Below are positions 5,905-6,179 of a stretch of DNA of 6,179 nucleotides, piece by piece; within the stretch, counting starts at the first letter, position 1, and each line of letters starts with the position of its first letter. The translations under genes and the position numbers were made by a program. The DNA comes from Clostridiales bacterium (GTDB lineage: Bacteria; Bacillota; Clostridia; Tissierellales; Sedimentibacteraceae), in the NCBI GenBank assembly GCA_003497505.1, contig DNNV01000033.1, forward strand, positions 1 through 6,179. The letters are read 5' to 3'. The notes under the pieces are model-generated. The model was not told the DNA's origin. It searched no databases and saw only the letters and a program-made list of their open reading frames with translations.

Positions 5905-6179
5905 ATGAAATTATCATATTGGAAAGCAATAACTGCCATTTTAGTTGTGGTCATTTTTTCTTCGGTTTTTTTTATGGGGCCGGAAAAACAAAGCTCTTTT
6001 GATCTGGAATTATTGAATCATTATCCCTATTTTGACGCAATGATAGAAGAAGAACTTGTCAGCAGAGTAGAAGATATTCAGATTTTTAAATGGAACAAAA
6101 GTATTTTGATCTTTTTAGGTATAGAATATGTTGTGTTAAGCATTGTAAATTCCGGTTATTTGTATGGGCGGAGATGTGT
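5905..6179 (+). CDS. Membrane protein of unknown function, C-terminus beyond the window
   Basis: The reading frame starts at ATG 5905, 29 bases after the OadG-like gene. An extended AGGAAGGTGA (5892-5901) lies just upstream, so it is probably translated from the same operon. Ninety-one residues are visible and the frame is open at the edge. Residues 8-24 (AITAILVVVIFSSVFFM) form a hydrophobic N-terminal helix, either a signal anchor or a first membrane segment. A mostly acidic stretch of about 38 residues follows (PEKQSSFDLE, then EEELVSRVED) and should face outside. A second hydrophobic segment spans about 66-86 (ILIFLGIEYVVLSIV). I do not recognise the family. It is not a carboxyltransferase or a biotin carrier, which would be the usual partners here. 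A run of eight T at 5966-5973 sits inside the gene. Confidence 0.7.
   Translation, partial: MKLSYWKAITAILVVVIFSSVFFMGPEKQSSFDLELLNHYPYFDAMIEEELVSRVEDIQIFKWNKSILIFLGIEYVVLSIVNSGYLYGRRC

Overview
The window looks like chromosomal DNA of an anaerobic low-GC Firmicute, probably a Clostridia/Tissierellia-type amino-acid or organic-acid fermenter. The evidence is AT-rich intergenic DNA, strong AGGAGG-type ribosome binding sites, frequent ATA and AGA/AGG codons, a TTG start, a Bacillus/Clostridium-style topoisomerase III, and subunits of a sodium-pumping biotin-dependent decarboxylase. The genus cannot be named from the sequence.

Left part (1-2054, minus strand): a two-gene operon. The upstream gene (2054 to 990, TTG start) encodes a 354-residue P-loop ATPase made of two related halves. 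The first half has an intact Walker A motif and the second has lost it. Eighteen bases later comes a polytopic permease of the ion-transporter (IT) type, cut by the window edge after 323 residues. The substrate and the ATPase's role are unknown.

Middle (2055-4380): a 211-base divergent intergenic region holds two well-formed sigma-A-like promoters, one for each direction. The minus-strand -35 box overlaps a perfect AT palindrome. Rightward lies topB, a complete 704-residue DNA topoisomerase III ending in one Cys4 zinc ribbon.

Right part (4381-6179, plus strand): a 213-base spacer carries possible 3' hairpins of the topB transcript, a 13/15 match to the CodY box and a sigma-A-like promoter. 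The promoter drives a tightly packed operon. Its first gene is the beta subunit of a sodium-translocating decarboxylase (OadB/GcdB/MmdB family, 378 aa). Next is a 44-residue membrane protein that looks like a minimal OadG/gamma-delta subunit. The last is a membrane protein of unknown function that runs off the window. The beta subunit carries sodium across the membrane as biotin-bound carboxylate is decarboxylated, and the small subunit probably holds the complex together. The carboxyltransferase and biotin-carrier subunits are not in view.

No RNA genes, CRISPR arrays, insertion sequences or phage genes were seen. The items most worth a second look are the ATPase-permease pair, the half-degenerate duplicated ATPase, the tiny OadG-like gene and the possible CodY control of the sodium pump.
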